64,000 nt of DNA, taken from the NCBI RefSeq assembly GCF_003945595.2, contig NW_024104345.1:496001-560000 (forward strand), in the 5' to 3' direction. Source of the DNA: Pipra filicauda. Taxonomy: Eukaryota > Chordata > Aves > Passeriformes > Pipridae. How positions within the stretch are numbered: position 1 is the stretch's first letter; each line of letters starts with the position of its first letter. Positions 43,867-58,265 of the stretch are shown one piece after another. A program made the translations under genes and the position numbers. The notes beneath the pieces were generated by a model. That model was given only the letters and a program-made list of their open reading frames with translations, had not been told where the DNA came from and ran no database searches.

Positions 43867-46685
43867 TTATAAGGTTCTATTTTAGTGATGATAAAGACCT
43901 CTCTCTAAAAGGATGCTTGCTATTGGGCTATTCTTTATTAACTTGTTGACTTTCCCCAGTACTCTACATTATGCACAAAGTGCAAGTCTGAATAAGCCAA
44001 ATTACTGATCTACTTACTCAGCTTTGCATCTAGTAAACTACTTGTTCCATAAAGGCCTGAAACTGCCATGTCTTAGCCCTGAGCATGAGAATTACTTTGT
44101 CCTCTCTGCCCTGGTGTGAAACCTGCATTTTGTTCATCTGCATGGAAGACATCTGCCTCTGCCCTCCTCTGAGACCTTCCTGCTAAGTAAGCGTCAGCAG
44201 CTCCGTGATCCACCAGACACAGTGACTGGTGTGTAGGGTTCTGTGACTGGTATGTGGGGTGTCTGTGGATGAAGTGATGACTGCTAGATGATGGAGAGGT
44301 AGATGTCTTCTTCCCTTTTCCATGTGAGCCAGCATGGCTTTGGCTATATCCATCATTATGACTGGCTTACACCTTGCACACACATGTGACCTGACATGAA
44401 ATTGAGGTGTTGTGAGTGTAGGTGACAGAGTAACTAAGAAGCTGATTACAGTTCATCATTAGCTCAACAAGTTAGAAATTTACATTCATAAGCAAGACTT
44501 AGTCATAAATTTAAATTTTAGATGTAGGAATGTAAAATTGAAGTCTGAAGAAATGTGCTGAAAATCCCATAAAAAGTCTTGATATAATTTATTTCTGCTT
44601 TTTCTTTTCAAACTAGAATTATTACAACATACTGGTGGTTAATTGTAAACTGCCTAACAAATTCAACCTTGGGGCATAGTTCTGAGTTCAGACAGCTGCT
44701 GAACTTGCTGTGTTTCACTCAGTAACTTTATTACAGGGTGTCAAGTTGAAATCATCAGCTTCTTTCAAGAATCCATTTGCTGAGAGACTTGAAAATTACC
44801 TGGAGCAGAGATGATGAAAATCATAATGAAGGGGAGGACATCTGCTTTCAAATCCTCCTCTAACTTTATATGGCCCTTTGCCACTAGAGGACAGCAAGAC
44901 CTCAGGAAAATGGGGTTGTGCGAGGAGGTGGGAAAAAAGGAGAGAAATTGCTTACACAAGAATTAAGAAAGCATTAGGTCAGAAGTTATATGCTTCTAGC
45001 TATAATCAAGCTTCTTAAAGAATTGAGTCAGTTTGGGAAGATGTTTCAGGACAAAATACAGAGGAGGTACTTAGATAAATAAAAGCTGAAGTTTTAATGT
45101 AGTGCTTTGTCTATCATTCATAGATAATGTTATTTGAAAAGTACAATACTAATTAGCTTTGAGAGCTGTATGCTATTTCCATTAAATTTTGTATTGATTT
45201 CAGTCAAAATAGGGCTTTGCTTTGCAATCTTATGTAACTGGTAGGTGTTCTGATTTTTGATAAAGGACTAGATACCCTTATGTAGGAAGGTTGTTACAGT
45301 CGGTTATTTAGAATAGAAACAATAGGCTGAAAACACTGAAAAGGAATCTGCTGCCTCCAAACCTCTCTATTACTTTAACCATATTTATGTTTGTAACTTC
45401 TAATGCAAGGACTCATTAAATGTTTCAACATAACCTATAGGAAGTGTATTCAGAACAGTGCAATTCATAATGGCTTCAGGATGACAGACAAGAAAAACTT
45501 ATTTAATCTTCATGGCAAGTCACTTGGTGATATTTCTCCACTAAAAGTTCAAAAGAAGCTTTGAAGTGACCTTAGTTTGTCATAAATCTGAATTGAGTGT
45601 TAACAGAAAATTGCGCAGTGCGTTATAATCCTAACAAGAAGAGAGCTCTTGAACATCTATTTTATCATCACTGAATCATCACTGAACTGAGAAGGACATC
45701 TCAGATTTTGCAGTCTCATGGTCATTTTATTCCAGACCAATTGGATTAATGTGTGTGGTCACACTTCCGAGGAACACTAATCTTATTCACCAGAAAACTG
45801 GGGTGAAAGTGAAGGAAATGTCCAAATAAACAGCAAAACAGAGTTATATTAATGACAAGCAACTGCTGTTGCCATGCCCTTTATTGCTTCTGCATAGAGT
45901 CAGAAAATTACAATTGTGCTTAGCAGGGGATGAATACAGAAGAAATATGCTGAAGATTGCACCTAATAATTTTGAAGTTCATTTAAGAGTGGTCTTTACA
46001 AAACCTTCTTGTGCTAGTGGGAATATGAAATTCAATAGGACCCAAGTAAAATTTCACAAGTACTTTCATGCTGCATTGTTCATCCCCAGAACATATGCCT
46101 TTTTGGTAGAGGCAAGTGTCCTGTTCCAGATTTACAAATCTTATCCTGTTCCAGATTTACAAATTAGGCATCCTAAATCTGAACAAAATTTTCTTCAAAA
46201 ACATGTGGAAATGGTACTGCCACCCAATAGGAAGGGTTGGTACCTGAGTGAGTTCACTGGCTTCTTTAGCCGGCAGCAATTAGGTCTCGCATCTTTTGTT
46301 TCCCAGAAGGGTGCCCTGACCAAGGGGCTGTAGAGAATTCTGGGCTCAGACCTTCTGCAGCTCTCTGGGGAGAATTAATATGTCATACATCAGAAAGTGC
46401 ATGTTTTATGGGACCAAAAAGAACTATAAGAATCATGATTCTCTAATTCAGTGATTAGGATTACTCCACTCTTTCAGCAAGCTAAAAAAAACATGTGTTC
46501 TGTCTCCAGATGTACTCAGTGATACCCAAATGAGGTTGAAATGAACTCCTACTTCATTCTAGGTGTCTTAATTCTGGGAAGAACCTGAGATCTCAAGAGT
46601 GATCAGGTATAAACCATAGTCATTCTTCATCATTCCTTCAGGTAACTATTGTCTCTGCCATTCAGTATTCTGTCTGTGATCAAGT
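43867..46685. other. Intergenic; small 25-bp tandem repeat at 46119-46164
   Basis: No supported gene. Two near-complete copies of a 25-bp unit beginning TCCTGTTCCAGATTTACAAA lie at 46119-46164, inside a 154-codon open frame (45869-46333) that I do not regard as coding. Confidence 0.5.
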
Positions 46686-47196
46686 GTCTGGGCCCCTCAG
46701 TTCAGAAAGGATATTGAGGTGCTGGAGCGGGTCCAGAGAAGAGCAACAAGGCTGGTGAAGGGACTGGAGCATAAGTCCTATGGGGAGAGGCTGAGGGAGC
46801 TGGGGTTGTTTAGCCTGGAGAAGAGGAGGCTCAGAGGTGACCTCATCACCGTCTATAACTACCTGAAGGGCAGTTCTAGCCAGGTGGGGGTTGGTCTCTT
46901 CTCTCAGGCACTCAGCAATAGGACAAGGGGGCACGGGCTTAAGCTCCGCCAGGGGAAATTTAAGTTGGATATCAGGAGAAAATTCTTTACAGAGAGAGTA
47001 ATCAGGCATTGGAATGGGCTGCCCAGAGAGGTGGTGCATTCACCATCCCTGGAGATTTTTAAACGCAGATTGGACGTGGCACTGAGTGCCATGATCTAGT
47101 AAATGGACTGGATTTGGACCAAGGGTTGGACTCGATGATCTCGGAGGTCTTTTCCAACCCAATCGATTCTATGATTCTATGATTCTATGATTCTAA
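46686..47196 (+). mobile_element. CR1 LINE 3' fragment (copy B)
   Basis: Begins at the FWAP motif region (ctgggcccctcag) and runs through the CR1 C-terminal coding end ([11 protein letters not shown], stop) into a short 3' UTR and ATTCTATG units. I count about six differences from copy A over about 500 bp, so the two belong to one young subfamily. Confidence 0.95.
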
Positions 47197-49055
47197 GTGT
47201 GGTTCACCCCCTGTAGCATCTAGAGAAGTCAGACATTTAAAGTCACAAGCTGCACTGTCAGGGCAAGAGGCTTAAGATTTTGGTGTGACAGGACTAGCAG
47301 ATGCCATACCTAAGTGTCTTTCTAGAGCAGTCTTTATTTAATGATGCAAATAGTAGCAGTTCACTAAGGTACCAGTTTAGCAATGTCCTTAATCATGCCT
47401 AATCTGTAATCATGTCAGTATTTACTTCGAAATCCAAGGGGCTAATTCCTTCCTGCCATTTTTTTCTTGCAGTTGATGACACCCTAATCTTCAAGCACAA
47501 GTAATTTTGGTTTTAGGTGTTATAAGTCAGTCATATGGATTTTTTTTTCTGATTTGATCAAATGCAGAAGAACTTATGTTGAAATCCCATGAGAATAAGT
47601 TTGTTCCAAAATCCCCACATTGGTAGATTAGTGGTAGAAGTGCCAAGAGAGGCATAACATGTGGGATATTGAATCCCAGCTTTAAGAATATAAATACTAG
47701 AAAGCTTCCCAGAAGTTCTTAGCCTGTACATTTGAAACTCTGATTTCAGCTCTGAATGGGTCCTATCAAAGGATTAGATGCCCTGAACCCCTGACTTTTC
47801 TAGCTGAAAATTAAATATTAAGTTCCTTTAGTTTTTTCATTGATCCTCCTGTTTTAATTGTGTAGCTTGAAGTGCTCATTGTTGAGGGGTGCTGCTATAT
47901 TTTATTATTTGTACTGCTGAATAGGATATAATTTCAAGGAATTAATCTGGACAGTGTGGAAATTGCTGAAATGAATGAAGACGCAGGTACTTGGAGTTCA
48001 TGTTATTAGATAGAGAACATAGTTACTTGTGTGCTACATTAGTTCTGCATATATGAGCTGAAACTGATAACCAAATGATGTAGAATTTTATCTCTAAACC
48101 ATTATGTGGCATATTTTTGAGTCAGTATATGCAGTTTCCTAATAAATTTCTTGTGCTATTGGGCTAGCAGGTTTTTTTAGCACTTCATTGTCTGTTGTGT
48201 TTAAATTCTATATATGAGACATGTATTGAAACCAAATTATGTTTCTCTTTTTATAACTGTAGCAGATTCTGAATATCCTGAGGCTATCACTAACTGGCAC
48301 ACTGAAAGATTAGATAACCATTGCATTGTAGGAATGGCTGGGGAACGGTGGAGCTGCATATACTCTTTTAAACCTCTTTTAAAAAAATGTGACTCAAATG
48401 AAGAAAGGCTCTGGGGTCACATATATTTTAAATTAAGTTACAGGTTATTTAAACACCCTGAACCTGTGTTGTAGCTGTGCTGAAATTAGACCAATCAGCT
48501 ATAATATGACAAATTGTTTAGTTAATTTTTCTCTGAAACTTGATTCATGACATTCCAGTAACTCTTCTGGGAGTACTTTAGATTGAAGGTGTAAAGCTCT
48601 GTGATTACATTCCAGGTTCATGCCACAAGTCACATTATTTCAGGAGTTTTGTACCAATGTGACCTGAGAGAATGGAAAGAAGGAAAAAAAAGACTTATCT
48701 GTAGTGAATACTGTAGAAATGTACACTTGTGGAGACTTTTGTGGTATATTAATTGGTATATTAATTGGCCTGCACATTTGGAGTGGCTTTATTTTATAAG
48801 TTGTGAATATCTGTATGTATCTTGAAGCAGAGTATATTCATTATTGGATAGGAAATGCTGTGGTGATCTTGTGAACTTCTGGAAGTCTGGGATCAAGGAG
48901 TATCTCCACAGTGTCAAGTGGTACAAGTTCTTGTCAGGTGGGTCGGATTGGTTGTTTTATAGTGAGACATGCTGAAGATTGCGCACTGTGGACATGCTGA
49001 TCAGCTCTACTGTGCCTGTGCACTAATTTTGATGTAGGAAAGGTCAACTCAATGT
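47197..49055. other. Intergenic, nothing recognised
   Basis: AT-rich sequence between two CR1 fragments. Short frames only; no splice-bounded coding similarity was recognised. Confidence 0.45.
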
Positions 49056-49556
49056 ACTTACGTTGTACAGATTATCTGTTTTGGGCCCCTCACTACAAGA
49101 GAGACATTGCGGTGCTGCAGTGTGTCCAAAGAGCAACGAAGCAGGTGAAGGGTCTAGAGCAAAAGTCTTATGAGGAGCAGCTGAGACAGCTGGAGTTGTT
49201 TAGTCTGGAGGAAAGGAGGCTCAGGGTAGACCTTATTGCTCTCTACAACTACCTAAAAGGAGGCTGTAGTGAGGTGGGTGTTGGCCTCTTCTCCCAAGAA
49301 ACAAGTCATAGGGCAAGAGGAAATGGCTTCAAGTTATGTCGGAGAGCTTTGGATTAGACTTTAGGGAAAGTTTCTTCACTGAAAGGGTTGTCAAGCATTG
49401 GAACAGACTGTCCAGGGAAGCAGTTGAGTCACCATCCCTGGATGTGTAGACGTGGTGCTTAAGGACATGGTTTAGTGGTGGACTTGGCAGTGTTAGGTTT
49501 ACAGTTGGACTAAAGGATTTTAAGGGTCTTTTCCAAACTAAATGATTCTATAATTC
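49056..49556 (+). mobile_element. CR1 LINE 3' fragment, diverged
   Basis: Decoded [40 protein letters not shown] and [18 protein letters not shown] match the CR1 C-terminus but with many substitutions and a frame break after RRALD. It ends near TGATTCTATAATTCTGTG. Older than copies A and B. Confidence 0.9.
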
Positions 49557-52500
49557 TGTGTGGTCAAGTGCAGTAGATCCGATCCATATTTGATACACTG
49601 GATTTACAGAGCATGCTCTACAAACTGTGCGTCCATAGTACTTGTATCTGGGAAACAGATCAACTCCATTTTTACACAGCAATTTTATTTGTATGTGCTC
49701 TGTACTTGGACCCACAGGTTCTCTGCAACACACACAGAAGCATTTCACAACTGCTTAAGATATAAATGTTTTGAAGTCTTCAAAAGAAGGGTCATACTGC
49801 GTAACTGTTACCTAATTTCTGAAAAACTGTTTGCCCTGTTGTACTTTTCCTTCCACAAACTCATTTTTTCTCTCTCCCAGCCTTCATTCCCATCCCACGT
49901 CACCTTTCACCATCTTTCAGTACATGCCAAAGGAATAGCAAGACAACCAGATAGCCGCTACCAGGGCCTCTTCACTCCTGCCACTCAAGTACGAGTGTTG
50001 CGACAGCTAGAATTTTCTCTGCATTTTTTTAGGTATTGCTCCATGCCATAAGTCTGGCTGCTGTCTGTGCTTCATCCCCTCAGCTCCTATTTTAATCTTC
50101 TGTCTCTTTTTTTAAAAAAAAAACCAAAAAACAAACCAACAAATGTGCTGTCTGAAGAGATGTCACATGTGATAAAGGAAGGGGAAAAAGACAAGAGATC
50201 TCTTTTTGGCTTGGGGTCAGCATAGATGAAAGTATCTTCTGGCAACTGGAAGACTGCAGTCTCTCATTAACTTCTCTGTGATAGGAAGCAGAGCCCAGGT
50301 GTTTCAAATCATGGGGAAAAGACAATGTGCTTGGTGTGAGGTACAATCTTTAATACCTGCTGGTTTCTCAAGTACATTAGAAAACTGTCTTTGCAGTCAC
50401 GAGGGCTAAACTTCTTTTAGAAAGCTTCCGCTCTGCACAAAGGAAATGCACAAAGTGGCAATGAGAAGAGAGACCTAACTCCCCAGAGCAGTGTCTAAGA
50501 AAAAACAAAGTCTTTTCTGCATTTTTCTGCTTCTGTTTTAAAGACCTTTTGTAATGACTTCAACAGGAAACTAGGCTATAAAACATTTTTCGATGTAGTA
50601 ATAAACAGAAAATTATCACTTTAGTCTTAAACAAAGTTAATAAAGCCACGAAATGCATAGCTCAGACCTGTCAAAAACATACTGCCTTTGAATCAAAAGA
50701 AATATTTCACACTACATCTTCAAAACAGTTTTAGAATTCTGTCTGGCAATGAGAATAGTCTTCAAAACAGTAACCCTACCTAGCTTTAAATTGTTAAATG
50801 TCAGAGCTGGGCTTATGTTCACAATGGAACTAAATGATGAACAGCACCAATTGAATGACCTTTATTGAGTAAACAATTTGTTGCAGTCTCTGGTGAAGCC
50901 TTTCCATTGACATGACTTTAGATTAGATACGTTAGAATAAACACTACTGATATCTAACAGTAAAGGAAACATAAAAAATATTACTTTATTTCCCCATCCT
51001 CCCTAAAGCCTGTCACTTCATTCTTATGCATCTGCTAAAGAAATGCCCAAGGCTACTTGAAACATTCAGAGGTTTCTTTGAAAATTAATCTGCATGGAAG
51101 AGAAATCGAGAACATACTACACTTACTTTGTGTACACAAGTGATGGAAGAAAATAACTGTAGTTTCTGGGTCAAGGGGCAGCTTGTATCAGGAAGTCAGG
51201 TAGCAATGAGCTTGTCTTTCCCCTCGCCCAATACCTGAATAGCTTGCAAACAAACTGGGCAGAAGTGAAGTACCTTTGCTTTGGGGTATATGACAGTGCT
51301 TCCTCAGTGTATCAGGAGCACTGAGGTGGATATTCATATCTAGTAAACAGCAAACTCATGTGCTTAGTTTAAGAAACAAATGTCTGAAACTCCTATTGGC
51401 AATGTGGCAACACCTTTTTGGAATTGCATTCCAGGGTCCATTTGCTGCAGAATGTGCTAAAGAAATGAGGCTGTGTCTCTGTCCTCTTCTTGTTGCGGCT
51501 TAGGGCATGGCATTAACAGAGTAACTTGCTACCCTAGAGAGGATACTGCAGTGTTTGGATATATCTTTTCGAAGGCCAACCTGCCTTCATATTTTCAGCC
51601 TGCAAAATAGAATGGTTTTTAAATGGTAGGGTTTGTTTCTCTGAGCATAGGAGATTGTATGTTCCATATGAAGTGTCTCCTTAGGCACTTTCAGAAGGGT
51701 GTGAAAGCAGAATAGCAGCCTAAGAATGCAGCTCACAGACAAATGTTGAGAGTACAGATGGATTGCAGTGGCTGAAGCCCACAGGGAATGAGCAATAGAA
51801 TTGAGCATGCATTTTCTTTGTTGATGGTTGGGTAGAAACTCTGTTTGGTAGTGAGTTCTGATTTTGTATTTCAGTGCAGTCATGAATTTTCATGAGTTTT
51901 GAGGAGCTACCCATTTAGTTAGTCACACCTTAGGGAAATTTTCATATGCTAAATGTTTGAGTGTCTTGCTTTCTTATAGCATGTTTCAATTGTGATTGAG
52001 AGAGAAAAATTGGAGTCTTCTTTTGTCAGTTATTTAAAACAAACTGGTGAAAACCAAGTGTAGTAAGCAATCAATGTGTGCTAAAAAGTTCTCCTCTCCA
52101 ATTCCATGCTAATGAATGAGAATTTACTTATATCCATGACAAGTTCAGCTGAGAAAGTAATCAGCCATTCTGTGTGGTACATAAATTCTTTGTCAACTTG
52201 GAACCTATCAAGTTTATCAGGTAAAGTTTATCAGGTAAAGATAATTGGTTTAGACATGTTCATGCTTGTGATATTAGTCCAGCTGTTTAACTCCTTTTAT
52301 AGGTTTTCTCCTCATTAGTTGTCATAATTTATGATCTAGTTTTTCAAACCATACAATTTTGCACATTGTGCCCCATCTACCTTCCTTTAAAGCTTTGCTA
52401 CAGAAAACTTTAAAACTAAGAGGATCAAATCACACTGAGTGAGTGAAAAAAGGAGTATATATCCCCTGCAAACTTATAATCTCTTTGCGGGATTCCAGCT

Positions 52501-55500
52501 GTATGGAAAGGACATGAAATAGTTAAATTTTTCCAGTAAGTGGTGCATGTACATTTGGTTACCTGAGATATCTGATGTTCATCTAAAACAAGCTGTGCAA
52601 GATTTGGTATGTTTGGTAGGATGCTTGTCAGTGTTCAAGGTCAGGTGGCTGGGTGACCTGCAGGAGCTCTCGGACAGCTGGGGTATCACAAGAGGACCAA
52701 AGGATGGTGAAAGTAGGAGGCTGCAGGGGAGCAAAGGTGAAAGTAGGAACCTGCCCTGGGGCAACACGTTTGGATGTCAGTGAGGAGGTGAGAAATGGAT
52801 ATTAACAGAGCTTCATGCAGCTACACTTCCATATGGTTGAACAGCTGTGTGCTTGCTCCTCTCGAAAACATGTTTTCCTGTTATAGCTTGGAGCTGATTC
52901 ATTAAGAGATGCATTCCAGGCCATAGCATAATGAAGCAGAGCCTTGCTTTCTATTTGGGTTATGATATTTTAATTAAGCACCAGGTAAAATATTAAAAAA
53001 GTGCTAGGTGACCTATAACTCTAACTTACTGTTTCATCAGATTTCTTAGAACAATATTGAATTGGTTTTAAACTCTATTTGAACTAGTGTAAAAATGGGG
53101 CCTAAATACCTGTATCTAATATGTAGCCACAATTATTTATTTTAAACAATCTTTGTGTTTGTCAGGAAAGATAGAAAATGAGAGATATTATTGCTACACT
53201 CTTTGTTAAATCACTCAAGTTGGCTTGTGAAGATGAAGACTAAGCAGTAGTATTGGCAGAAGAGAATAGGAATTCCACTAAAAGTGTAAAGGAGAAACCA
53301 AAGGTGAAAGATATTGAGTGCCCTGAAGAATTATTTCTCTTAATACATGATTCTTTCCTAGACCCATAACACCAATGAGCAGATTATTCTATTCTTCATT
53401 TTTGTATCTTAAAAGTCTACATGATAATTTGTGCTACTCAGATTGCAGAACCTTACCTTTTAAATCTTCACTAATGTCTGTTGTAAATATTGTGTTCGTG
53501 TTGACGAAAGAAATAATTTTTGGGGGAGTTAATCTTTCTCTTTAGTCCTTCTTGCTTAACTTTGCTATAGTCTTTTAGATAAACATTTTAAAATAATACA
53601 TATTAAAGAGATTTGAAATTGAAATATGGAATAAATTTGGAAGATTTTAGGAAGATAGCAAAATCTTAAATGTGGTTAAGAGATGTTTGCTGACATACGT
53701 TTATTGGGTGACAAAATATACTGGACAACAAATTTACAAAGAAGGATGAGGTTACATAATATTTGGATTTGAGTTGCTCTTCTGGGCTTTTGGTCCTGAG
53801 ATAAAATACATCCACTTCAGATGTAGTTTCAACAGCTCTTCTTTTTCTCCATTTGTATCTAGTGCTGAACAGTACTGAAGCATCTGTGTACAGACTTAGG
53901 TAAGAGTCATTCATCCATGTCTTTTCTGCAAAGCTGGTACAGTTAACAGTGCTGGCAATCCACAGCCTTCATTCATTAGGCCTTCCTTCTTCATGTGGAA
54001 GTTATTCCTGCAGATCTGAATTAGCCTGAAGACAGAACTGAACCCAAACAGTTCTAGAAATGACATCTCACCTTGATATGTGGCTGTGACAGGAAAAGAC
54101 TTTCTACTGTTTATGTTTCTACTTTCACAGGGAAAAGCTCAGCCTGGATGCAAATAACTCCTCTACATATTCTGGAGGAGGGATGTATATTGTAGTATAG
54201 TATCACACATGGCACGATTTTCATCACATTTCAGAATTCTGTAGAAAACCACCCACTTCATTTATCCACTTCTTTCAAGAAAAACTGTGTTAAAATACTT
54301 AAATTATGATAAAAGCAGAGCTCAATGTCCATTTTGCTTGCTCATATTTTGACTGAAAAAACCTGAACTTTGTGGAAAAATGCGTACTGCATACTATTTT
54401 TAAATCCACTATTCATACACTGTATGGATTATAACCAAAAGGAGTCTTAAAGAAGTGACTCCTAAATGTTCCACTAAGATACACACTCACTTTGCAACAA
54501 AATGTGTGTTTCATATCAAGGTAGATTAAAAAAATAAAAGTACTTGTGAAGAATTAGAATCTTTTGCAAAACTATAGAGAACCACTAGCAACATCACTGA
54601 ATATAATAAAAGATGTAAACAGGGAACTGCTTTACTTTGAAAACACAAGTAAAAAATTCTCTCCTATAAAAATACTAAAAAAGAAAAAGTAGGATTATTT
54701 CAATTACGCAATTCACAAATTTTCTAGAAAAAGTGTAATCCTGTGTTAATGCAGCTTCTTTAACTTGACTGTACAAGGTTTGGTTTGAACCTAAAAACCT
54801 CTTTTGGAGTTTTAATGTGTCTCTGAATAAACTCTGGAAAAAAAAAGGCAAGATTTTTCAAAGGAGACTTTGCACCAGTTATTTTAAGCCTTCCAAAAGG
54901 AGATTTTGCAAGTTTCATAAGTCAGGGGTTTTTGTGTTTGCAGAAGCCTAGACTTGTGAGTATATTTTTCTTTTTTTCACCACTTTGAGCACATATGCTT
55001 ATAAATATCTTTTAGTGACTAATGATAAACTTGGACCCTATTCCTGTAAACAGGAATATAAATACATCAGAACTCTATTTTCTAGGATGGCAAACTCTGC
55101 GTCACTCAAAATTTTTCAATCAGCATTAGATTTCTTTTAATCACTGCATTTCTTTCAACCACAATGTTGGACTAGATTCAAGGACTGCTCTGTAATACCT
55201 AGGAGAATTCTTTTAATCTTAGTGTCAAGTTACATGATTTTTAGTTCTTTTCAGATCTTGAAATGTTTCATTGTTCTCTTCATGGATACTGGATCTTGAA
55301 AAAGGGGGAGGGGATCGGGGAGGCGAAGTGGGCATGGAAGTTAAAACCCACTAATGAAGGCAGAATGGCATGAAAGGAGTAAAATTTAAAATAAATGAGA
55401 TAAAGGAGGACATGGATGAGCATGCAGTTTCAGAAAGCCAGAGTAATGTATCTGACAGACCACAATAGCACGTGCAAGGGGCAGAATTGATAGAAAAATA

Positions 55501-58215
55501 ATTTGCTACATTGCATGTCTTTACCAGAACCAAGCTCTGCGCTTAGTTGCACAAGCCTTCAACTTCTCAGGTATACTGGTTCCATCAAATGTAGCTGGAT
55601 TGATCCCATCTTTCTTTTGCCTGGTACCAATCAGAAGACAAGAAAATGAAGAAATTTCTAGAGACCAGCAAACTATGAAATGCATTTTGAATAATGCAGC
55701 TATTTCTACAATACCAAATGAAATTTATCAGCTTAGTTACTGTGCCAAGGAGCTATAAATAGATCTTGTCATTAGATAACATACAGCTATATATTTGATA
55801 TGATTTATTTTGCTTCTTCTGATGGCAAACTGCTACATCTCAGTGCCAGATTGATTTTTATAAGGGGATTTCTGGCTGATATAAAATGTCTTTATTCCAC
55901 TGACTTAAAACCAGACAAGTTTCAGTTTAAGTTGGGTGTTCAGCAAGTGTTTGGTAGCTGGTGCCAAGAAGAGTAACAGTAATGCAGTAAAAAAAAGAGT
56001 GAGTGATGAGTGATCTTCATTTTACAAAACACTCACCTGATTTCTGGGTGAAAAAGTTATGAAATGATAGGTGCAAGCTCCCATCTTATTGAGAAGCTCA
56101 TTTTCTTTTATGTATGCTGACCACTGAGTCCTGTAAAGATAACATATGACTGCATACCTTAATTCTACTGAGGGAAAAATCTTTCACTCTTTTGTTTTGC
56201 TTTATGTCAAGGAATGGCAATGAATTTAATTGTCCGGTGAATGAGAACAACAATCTGCTGCCTTGTTTTGTAGTATTGATAACTTCACAATGACAACAAA
56301 ATATTTCAATTCCTCTTTCCCAGCCTATATTGATAGAGTTGTATTAATTTGAGATACATTATTTGAACTTATGATTTTGAATCCATATCAATTCCTGTTT
56401 TTTCCCAAAGTTTCCAGCAAACTGGAATTTGACATTTGCATGATTTCTAGATAGTATTGAAAAGCTATTTGATACTATGTGTAGCACTTAGGTATGAATT
56501 TCTACTTATGAATTTCTCCAGATATTTCTGTGTTTTGAATCAAATCCGTCTGGGATAGGACCTATGAACAATCACTGATTATTCAAGAAATAACAGCCTG
56601 CAATGAGTTAAAGTTGTATCAGCCCTAGAATGAGTACCCAAAGATGAAGAGAGCTTCATAAAATTATTCCTTAAAGACTGGCAAGAAAGAAAGAGAAGCT
56701 GCTATGCTGCTGCTTCTTTAAGGGGCAGATAAACCAGCCCACGAACTCTTTCTCAGGTGACTAAGGAGTAAGTTTCTCATCTGTATACCTGTCCTACTAA
56801 TTTCTAGGGAGTCAAGGACTGGGAGTCATGTGAGGATATAGACCATCATTCCAATCCAGATAAGACCATGTCAGCAGCCCCACTCTTGTGCAATAATTTC
56901 TATCAGTGTTCACTACAGAGTAAGCAGCTTAACTTAACTGCATGGGATAATTGACACCAAATAACTGGTTAATACATTGGTTAAGAAGAATGGCTACAGG
57001 TCCTAAAATTGCTTGACTACTGAGAGCTTTTCTTTGTTGATGAAGTAGATAAAAATGAAGTTTCCAGATTTGTGTTGACTTTAAAAATTAATGATAGTCC
57101 TACAGACCCAAGCACCAGCATAAAGAAAAAATCACAGATTTTAGCATCTTCTTTTTCTTATTTTTAAATAAAAGATTGATTGTATTTGACCACAAGCAGG
57201 GACAGTGTGATTTTCAAACTTTTGTAGTTTTACTTTCAGAAATATTGAAGTACTTCCATATATTCTTCAGTACACACAGCACAGGAGAGAGAAACAAAAC
57301 CCTTTTCAGTGCCCTTCCAGTAAGGCAAGTGCTGTTAATGCGAAGTTTGTTCAGCATCCCTGTGGAATTACAACAGTGAGACCTCGACCCTTGACTGGTA
57401 TATGATAGCTCAGAACTCTGTATCCATGAAGAATCCTTTTTAAGTCACACCTAAGTGCTTTTCTCTCACAGTTTATCATCTGGTCCACTTGTTTTAGAAG
57501 ATCACAAGTATCTAACTGAATAAAACTTGTCTTAATGCAATTCAGAAAAATAGGGCAGGCCGAAGAAAAGGTTGATATCACAGAAACAACCCTTTTAACA
57601 AAATAAAGTCAGTGTGAAACAGAGTTTTTAATCTTGTTTCAAGCAATAATGAAATGAAAACAATGCTGTGCTTGATTTCAGGTTCACCATTCATACACTG
57701 CTTTTTCTCCTCGCAGAGAGAGAGAAGTGATCATTCTTATAACATTCTCTCTTCATCATGTTAACTAGGCAATTGCACCTGCAGGCAGATGAGATCTACC
57801 ATCTGTAACTAAGATCAGAATTGCACCTCTCCTCTTTGAAGAAAGACATATTGAGCACTTTGCCATATGCCTACAAAAATGGTTTATTTTGGCTTTACTG
57901 TGTTCCAGCAGCTCAGCCACATAGTAGTGTTATTTATCTACCCTTGTCTTTCATGTCCTTATGAAAAAGGTCTTCAAATAGCATAAGTAAAATGTACTCA
58001 GCAGTAAGTTACAACACCTAAGCTTAGAGAAACACTGAATTACCTTTGTTTAAAACCATAGCTTGTACAGAAGAGTGTAATTATTTGCAAGGGGGAGATG
58101 GAGAGTCAGCAGCTTATCCATTTACAAAGGAGCATTTAGGAAATCATTGGTCTTATGTTTGTTATGTTACATTAAACGCTAAGAAAATGAACTATAGCTT
58201 TTTCAGATCCACATC
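49557..58215. other. Intergenic, nothing recognised
   Basis: About 8.7 kb of AT-rich DNA without recognised genes, RNAs or mobile elements. A 163-codon frame at 49560-50051 and several shorter ones show no family signature. A short direct repeat (GTTTATCAGGTAAA twice) is near 52210-52240. Confidence 0.45.
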
Positions 58216-58219
58216 CTCA

Positions 58220-58261
<42 letters not shown>

Positions 58262-58265
58262 TGAG
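58216..58265. repeat. Perfect 50-bp palindrome with (TA)n core
   Basis: CTCAAACAT at 58216-58224 and ATGTTTGAG at 58257-58265 are exact inverse complements flanking an uninterrupted (AT)n run, so all 50 bp are self-complementary. This could extrude a cruciform and is a likely fragile or variable-length site. Confidence 0.9.

Noticed and set aside
45869..46333. 154-codon plus-strand frame
   Set aside because: No recognisable domain; it contains a 25-bp tandem repeat and lies alone in AT-rich intergenic DNA with no splice or promoter support.
49560..50051. 163-codon plus-strand frame
   Set aside because: Composition is that of random AT-rich sequence and no motif or family similarity is seen.
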